Below, in pieces: positions 59,737 to 64,000 of a stretch of 64,000 nucleotides of DNA (positions are counted from its first letter, which is position 1; each line of letters starts with the position of its first letter). The DNA is from CAIKMD01 sp963729935. Lineage in GTDB: Bacteria; Pseudomonadota; Alphaproteobacteria; ATCC43930; CGMCC-115725. The translations under genes were made by a program, and so were the position numbers. Below the pieces are notes generated by a model. That model saw only the letters and a program-made list of their open reading frames with translations, was not told the DNA's origin and ran no database searches. The DNA is taken from positions 372,001 through 436,000 of the forward strand of contig CAVSPW010000005.1 in assembly GCA_963729935.1 (NCBI GenBank). The letters are read 5' to 3'.

Positions 59737-62148
59737 ATGGTCGATATCGCACCCCCATCCGCACCGGCTGCGCTGAAGCGCCGCCTGGGGCTCGCCGCGG
59801 CCGCGCTCACCTGGGAGCGGCTCTGGCCCGCGCTCTGGCCGGCCGTCGGCGTCATCGGCGTCTTTCTCGCGCTCGCGCTGTTCGACGTGCCGGCGGTGCT
59901 GCCCAATGCGCTGCGCTGGATCTTGCTCGCGCTCTTCGTCGCGCTGCTGACGGCGGCTCTGTTCGAAGCGGCGGGACGCTTCCGCTTGCCGCGGGGCGAT
60001 GCCGCACGGCGGCGCATCGAGACCGCGAGCGGCATGGCGCATCGCCCGCTCGCCGCGCTTCAGGACAAGCTCGCCGCCGGCAGCGGCGATCCGGCAACCG
60101 CGGCCTTGTGGCAGGCGCATCAGGCGCGGATGGCGGAAGCCGCGCGACGCATGAAGATCGGCATTCCCGCAGCCGGGCTGATGCGTCGCGATCCTTATGC
60201 ATTGCGCGTGGTTTTGGGGCTCGTCCTGCTGCTCGCCGCGATCGATGCCGGCGATGATTGGGAGGCGCGGCTCCTGCGCGCGGTCAATCCGGGCATCGGC
60301 ACGCCGGGCGCGGCGGCGGCGGTCAGTCTCGATGCCTGGGTGACGCCGCCCGAATATACCGGCCTGCCGCCGCAATTCCTGCCGGCAAGCGCGTCCGCGG
60401 CGCCGATCGCCGTGCCGATCGGCAGCACCCTCCTCGCCCAAATCCATGGCGGGCGCAATCCGCCGCGCTTGAAGCTCGACGATCGCGCCACCGATTTCAC
60501 GCGCATCGACGAAGATAATTTCAAGGACAGCGCGACCATCACCGCGGGCAAGCGCCTCTCCATCGACCAGGATGGGCGCAGCCTCGGGAGCTGGCCGATC
60601 CAAGTCGTGCCCGATCTTCCGCCGCAAGTCGCCTTCGCGCGCGCGCCCTCGCGCACCAGCCGCATGGCGCTGCGTCTCGATTACACCGCGGGCGATGATT
60701 ACGGCGTCGAGAGCGTGAAGGCGATCATGCACCGCGCCGACGATCCCGGCGGCCCCGCCTTGACCCTGGACCTGCCGCTGCCGGGCCAGCATCTGAAAGA
60801 CGCGCGGGCCACGAACTATACCGATCTGACCGCTCATCTCTGGGCCGGGTTGCCGGTGCAGATCGAGCTTGAGGCGGTCGATGCGCTCGGCCAGATCGGC
60901 CGCAGCGACATCGTGCAGACGGTCCTGCCCGAGCGCGTCTTTCACAATCCGATCGCCAAGGCGATCATCGAGCAACGCAAGCAGCTGACGCTTCATCCCG
61001 CCGACAAGGATGTGGTCGCCGAGACGCTGTCCGATCTTTCGGTGCGGCCCGGCCGCTTCAACGACGACATCGTCGTGTTCCTGGCGCTGCGCACGGCGCA
61101 GGCGCGGCTCGAGCTCGATCGCGACGGCGCCGCGATCGCCCCGGTGCAGGCGCTGTTGTGGCAGACGGCGCTGCGCATCGAGGATGGGCGCGCGCCGGCG
61201 ACGCAGCAGGATCTGCGCAACGCGATGCAGGCCTTGCAGGACGCGCTCGCGCGCAACGCGCCCGATGCGGAGATCGAGCGCCTGATGCGCCAGGTTCAAG
61301 AGGCGATGAACCGCTACTTCCAGGCCTTGGCCCAGCAGATGCAGCGCATGGACCCCAATCAGATGCCGGCGGTCGATCCGTCGAAGATGATGAGCCTGCA
61401 GGATCTGCAGAAGATGCTCGACCGCGCCCGCGATATGGCGCGCACCGGCGCGCGCGACCAGGCTCGCCAGATGCTGTCGCAATTGCAGCAGATGCTCGAG
61501 AATCTGCGCCTCGCCCGGCCGATGCCGGGCAATAGCGGCCAGAACCAGATGATGAGCCAGATGCAGCAGATGATGCGCCAGCAGCAGCAGCTTCTCGACC
61601 GCTCGTTCGGCCAGTCGCGCCAAGGGCAGCAGGGCCAGGACATGCGCGGCGACGCGCAACAGCAGGAAGCGTTGCGGCAGATGCTCAACAAGATGATGCA
61701 GCAGCTTCAGCAGCAGGGCGGCCAGGCGCCGCAATCCATGAGCCGGGCGGAGCGCGCGATGCGCGGCGCCGCCGAGGCGTTGCAGCGCGGCCAACCGGGC
61801 CAGGCGGTCGGGCCGCAGACCGACGCGCTCGACGCGCTGCAAGAGGCCGCGCGCGCGATGGCCAATCAGATGATGGGCAATCGCGACGGCGAGGGGCCCG
61901 GCGGCGAGCCCCTCGACGATCCCGGCCTGCATCAGGCGCGGCGCGATCCGTTCGGCCGAATGCTCGATACCGAGCAGGGCAATGGCGGCTATGACGATGG
62001 CGGTCAGCTGCGCATGGGAAAATCGGCCAATGACTATGCGCTCGACAAGGCAAAGCAGATCCTCGACGAGCTACGCCGGCGCGCCGGCGAGCGCGAGCGT
62101 CCGGCGCTCGAGCGCGATTATATCGACCGGCTGTTGAAACAGTTCTGA
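59737..62148 (+). CDS. DUF4175 (TIGR02302) membrane protein
   Basis: 803-residue protein restricted mainly to alphaproteobacteria. Two N-terminal membrane segments (ALWPAVGVIGVFLALALFDV and LRWILLALFVALLTAALF) and a third at about 150 (VVLGLVLLLAAIDAG) are followed by a large domain. The C-terminal third is very rich in Gln and Met (for example DMARTGARDQARQMLSQLQQ). It is typically in a conserved block with lysA. Function unknown, probably envelope-related. Intact. Confidence 0.93.
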   Translation: MVDIAPPSAPAALKRRLGLAAAALTWERLWPALWPAVGVIGVFLALALFDVPAVLPNALRWILLALFVALLTAALFEAAGRFRLPRGDAARRRIETASGMAHRPLAALQDKLAAGSGDPATAALWQAHQARMAEAARRMKIGIPAAGLMRRDPYALRVVLGLVLLLAAIDAGDDWEARLLRAVNPGIGTPGAAAAVSLDAWVTPPEYTGLPPQFLPASASAAPIAVPIGSTLLAQIHGGRNPPRLKLDDRATDFTRIDEDNFKDSATITAGKRLSIDQDGRSLGSWPIQVVPDLPPQVAFARAPSRTSRMALRLDYTAGDDYGVESVKAIMHRADDPGGPALTLDLPLPGQHLKDARATNYTDLTAHLWAGLPVQIELEAVDALGQIGRSDIVQTVLPERVFHNPIAKAIIEQRKQLTLHPADKDVVAETLSDLSVRPGRFNDDIVVFLALRTAQARLELDRDGAAIAPVQALLWQTALRIEDGRAPATQQDLRNAMQALQDALARNAPDAEIERLMRQVQEAMNRYFQALAQQMQRMDPNQMPAVDPSKMMSLQDLQKMLDRARDMARTGARDQARQMLSQLQQMLENLRLARPMPGNSGQNQMMSQMQQMMRQQQQLLDRSFGQSRQGQQGQDMRGDAQQQEALRQMLNKMMQQLQQQGGQAPQSMSRAERAMRGAAEALQRGQPGQAVGPQTDALDALQEAARAMANQMMGNRDGEGPGGEPLDDPGLHQARRDPFGRMLDTEQGNGGYDDGGQLRMGKSANDYALDKAKQILDELRRRAGERERPALERDYIDRLLKQF

Positions 62149-62162
62149 GCGCGGGGCGCCGG

Positions 62163-62264
62163 CGCATTTTCCGGCCGAAGCGGGTGCCGGCTCGGCGCGG
62201 AAAACGCGACCGACAAGAGAATCCGGAGCGTGATCGGATTCCATCCGATCGGATGATGCTCTAT
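62163..62264. repeat. Dispersed intergenic palindromic element of Hyphomicrobiales type
   Basis: The gap between the DUF4175 gene and cpdR reads like a family of mosaic repeats I associate with Bradyrhizobium-like genomes. It has a CCGGCCGAAGCGGGTGCCGG part, a GAAAACGCGACCGACAAGAG part and a final GATCGGATTCCATCCGATCG palindrome. It may act as a bidirectional terminator between the convergent genes. Identification is from memory of the motif. Confidence 0.5.
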
Positions 62265-62620
62265 TTCGCCAATTCTTCCTTCACCGCCGCAACGAGCTCG
62301 TCGAGCGTGAACGGCTTGTTGAGCACCCGATGGACCAGCGCCGCGAGATTGTGCGCGCGCTGGCGCTCGGCGGAATAGCCCGTCATCAGCAGGATCTTCA
62401 TCGCCGGATAATCCTTGCTCGCCTTCAAGGCCAAGGCGATGCCGTCGAGTCCGGGCATGACGATGTCGGTCAGCAGCAGATCGTAACGCTCCGCGGCCAG
62501 AGCCGTGACGGCCAAGAGACCGTCGGGCACCGCCTTCACCGCGTGCCCCTCGTGCTCGAGCGCGCGCAGGATGAAGGCGCTCACCGCCGCCTCGTCCTCC
62601 GCCACGAGAATCCGCGCCAT
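62261..62620 (-). CDS. cpdR: Response regulator CpdR
   Basis: 119-residue stand-alone receiver. It has the acidic pair at Glu8/Asp9, phosphorylation site Asp52 in LLLTDIVMPG, Thr80 and Lys102 in LNKPF. It ends AAVKEELAK, as in CpdR. In alphaproteobacteria unphosphorylated CpdR brings ClpXP to its cell-cycle substrates, and CckA-ChpT phosphorylates it. No output domain. ATG at 62620. Confidence 0.93.
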   Translation of the reverse strand: MARILVAEDEAAVSAFILRALEHEGHAVKAVPDGLLAVTALAAERYDLLLTDIVMPGLDGIALALKASKDYPAMKILLMTGYSAERQRAHNLAALVHRVLNKPFTLDELVAAVKEELAK

Positions 62621-62669
62621 GACGGGCCTCAGTCTCGCGCCGGACGCCGCGGCTGCACCGGCGCGGTTC

Positions 62670-63338
62670 TCAATTGCCCGCGCCGGCGAAGCTGACGACG
62701 ACGCCCGTCGCGGCTTCGGCCGGTTGCGTGATGACGGTATGAAAGGGCACGCTCGCGCCCGGCAGGAGGCGCTGATCCGTGACCGAAATCGTCCAGGCGC
62801 GAAGCTCCTTGTCGTTCCCGTCGCGGAGCGCGACTTTGAGCTTCGGCACGTCGCGCGTCACGGGCGAGACATTCACCACCTCGCCGTCGATCGCCAAGGT
62901 CGGCACGCCGTTCTCCATCCCGCGCGACGGCGTGACCTTGCGCAGCTCGAGGCCGGTGCCGGCCGCAGCCGGGCCATAGCCGATCATGGTGTAGAGGCGC
63001 TCGGCGGGCGGCCACAGACCGACGATGTCGGCCCGCGCCGCGATCAGGCCCCACACCGCCGCGACAACCGCGATCGCGGCAAAACTCCAGCCGAGGATCT
63101 GGCCGCGCGCCCGCGAGCGCGGCACCGCCGGAAGCTGCACGCGCCGCTCGCCCTCGAGGGGCGGCGACGGCACGGGCGCGGTGCCGACGGCGAGATCAAA
63201 GCTTTGCGGCACGTCCGCCGGCGGCGTCTGAAACCAGGTATGGCCGCAACTCGCGCAACGCACATTGCGTCCCGCCGCACCCAAGGCACGCGCGTCGACG
63301 AGATATCGTTTGGAGCAGCTGGTACAGGTGACGATCAT
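62670..63338 (-). CDS. Zinc-ribbon (MJ0042) and DUF3426 membrane protein
   Basis: 222 residues from the ATG at 63338. An N-terminal zinc ribbon CTSCSKRYLVDARALGAAGR with CASCGHTW is followed by a Pro-rich linker, one membrane segment (WSFAAIAVVAAVWGLIAAR) and a periplasmic-like beta domain with GVPTLAIDGEVVNVSPVTRD, the DUF3426 type. It is commonly found opposite ftsE in alphaproteobacteria. Role unknown. An upstream in-frame start at 63401 is less likely. Confidence 0.9.
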   Translation of the reverse strand: MIVTCTSCSKRYLVDARALGAAGRNVRCASCGHTWFQTPPADVPQSFDLAVGTAPVPSPPLEGERRVQLPAVPRSRARGQILGWSFAAIAVVAAVWGLIAARADIVGLWPPAERLYTMIGYGPAAAGTGLELRKVTPSRGMENGVPTLAIDGEVVNVSPVTRDVPKLKVALRDGNDKELRAWTISVTDQRLLPGASVPFHTVITQPAEAATGVVVSFAGAGN

Positions 63339-63519
63339 CGCCCGGGCGGGTTTTCGGCGTTCCCTCCATTTGTTATAGGGCGAGGCACGGGGCCGAGGCA
63401 AGAAACGGTCCGCGACTCTTTACCCGCCCAGCGACGCATGCCATCTTGCCGGCAGCGGCATCGGGCGAGACGAAGCCTTGAGCAAATCCGCGCCCGAAGG
63501 CACAGGAGAAGGCCAGCAC
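63339..63519. promoter_or_regulatory. Divergent region between the zinc-ribbon gene and ftsE
   Basis: 181 bp separating divergent starts, so promoters for both are expected here. A TTTGTTATAGGGCGAGG stretch at about 63369-63385 is the only AT-rich patch. No operator was identified. Confidence 0.4.
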
Positions 63520-64000
63520 GTGGTACGGTTCGAGAATGTCGGCATGCGCTACGGCACGGGACCCGAGGTGCTGCGCGATCTCAGCCTCGACTTGGCTTCC
63601 GGCTCGTTTCATTTCCTGACCGGCCCGAGCGGCGCCGGGAAGAGCACCTTGCTGCGCCTGATGTATCTCTCCGATCGGCCGACGCGCGGCCTCATCTCGC
63701 TCTTCGGCCAGGATATCTCGCGTTTGAAGCGGCGCGATCTGGCCGATTTGCGGCGCAAGATCGGCGTCGTCTTCCAGGATTTCCGCCTGCTCGGACATCT
63801 TTCCGCCTTCGACAATGTCGCCCTGCCCCTGCGAGTCGCGGGCATCGGCGAGTCGCGCATCAAAAAGAACGTGAGCGAATTGCTGGAATGGGTCGGGCTC
63901 GCGGAAAAGCTCAATGCGAGGCCGGTCACGCTCTCGGGCGGCCAGCAGCAACGCGTCGCGATCGCGCGCGCCGTCATCGCCCGGCCGCAACTCTTGCTCG
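63520..64000 (+). CDS. ftsE: Cell-division ATP-binding protein FtsE (3' end outside window)
   Basis: ABC-type ATPase partner of FtsX at the septum. Hand translation from a GTG at 63520, with AGGAGAAGG upstream, gives MVRFENVGMRYGTGPEVLRD. Walker A is GPSGAGKSTLL at about residues 35-45. The Q loop lies in VVFQDFRLLGHL and the signature in VTLSGGQQQRVAIARA. The frame is open at the right edge, just before Walker B. ftsX should follow. A TTG at 63478 is also in frame but less well supported. Confidence 0.95.
   Translation, partial: MVRFENVGMRYGTGPEVLRDLSLDLASGSFHFLTGPSGAGKSTLLRLMYLSDRPTRGLISLFGQDISRLKRRDLADLRRKIGVVFQDFRLLGHLSAFDNVALPLRVAGIGESRIKKNVSELLEWVGLAEKLNARPVTLSGGQQQRVAIARAVIARPQLLL

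Noticed and set aside
59254..61932. An 892-codon open frame on the minus strand opposite lysA and the DUF4175 gene
   Set aside because: It is Arg/Leu/His-rich with no domain and exactly mirrors two well-supported genes. This is a high-GC shadow frame. The same holds for the long frames opposite the ligase gene (18470-20194, plus), the Nudix gene (33024-34478, minus) and the left-edge binding protein (62-1246, plus).

Overview
The window is a stretch of high-GC alphaproteobacterial chromosome, most likely Hyphomicrobiales (Rhizobiales). Supporting signs are the cpdR response regulator, the DUF4175/TIGR02302 protein, the MJ0042 zinc-ribbon/DUF3426 protein next to ftsE, the argH-lptM-lysA order, the HIG1-like/adenosyltransferase/etfBA/3-hydroxybutyryl-CoA dehydrogenase row, FixK-type boxes and dispersed palindromic repeats of the kind common in that order. 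No rRNA, tRNA, integrase or CRISPR array was seen.

Layout. 1-6.4 kb (minus): an amino-acid type solute-binding protein running off the left edge, an FAH-family hydrolase, a TauE/SafE exporter, and the assimilatory sulfate genes cysN, cysD, cysH. 6.5-12.5 kb (plus): a VOC protein, an M28 peptidase, a MetE-C-like protein, a tripartite-tricarboxylate solute-binding protein, an alpha/beta hydrolase and an NMT1-like solute-binding protein, closed by a hairpin terminator. 12.5-15 kb: a small membrane protein, a frameshifted alpha/beta hydrolase and a two-domain VOC protein. 15-20.2 kb (minus): an operon of acetyl-CoA-synthetase-like ligase, E1 alpha, E1 beta, E2 and an acyl carrier protein. 20.3-24.7 kb: small genes, including three four-cysteine (DUF6455-like) proteins. 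FixK/FNR-type boxes lie 77.5 bp before the start codons of the ligase operon and of two of these small genes, which points to a low-oxygen regulon. 24.7-36 kb: kup, an MBL hydrolase, a phosphoesterase, the HIG1/pduO/etfBA/hbd row, an HNH nuclease, a Nudix protein, REP-like repeats and an LVIVD protein.

36.0-53.9 kb is a visibly AT-richer genomic island bounded by two inverted copies of a ~65-bp repeat. Its centre (40.8-47.9 kb) is casposon-like: a family B DNA polymerase with C-terminal HTH domains, two related HNH proteins and a very basic protein on one strand, divergent from an unknown protein and a Cas1 on the other. There is no Cas2, Cas effector or CRISPR array. Around this core are defence-like genes: a PD-(D/E)XK-like protein, a DUF429-like protein, a D12 adenine methyltransferase with a nuclease-DGQHR protein (a probable restriction-modification-like pair), a class III cyclase-like protein and a HEPN-motif protein. 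The cas1 reading frame has an in-frame amber codon, and three other island genes look split by single-base indels, so the island is either decaying or contains sequence errors.

53.9-64 kb returns to core genes: gluQ, a BLUF photoreceptor, a carboxylesterase, a TlpA-like thioredoxin, argH, lptM, lysA, the DUF4175 protein, cpdR, the zinc-ribbon protein and the start of ftsE.
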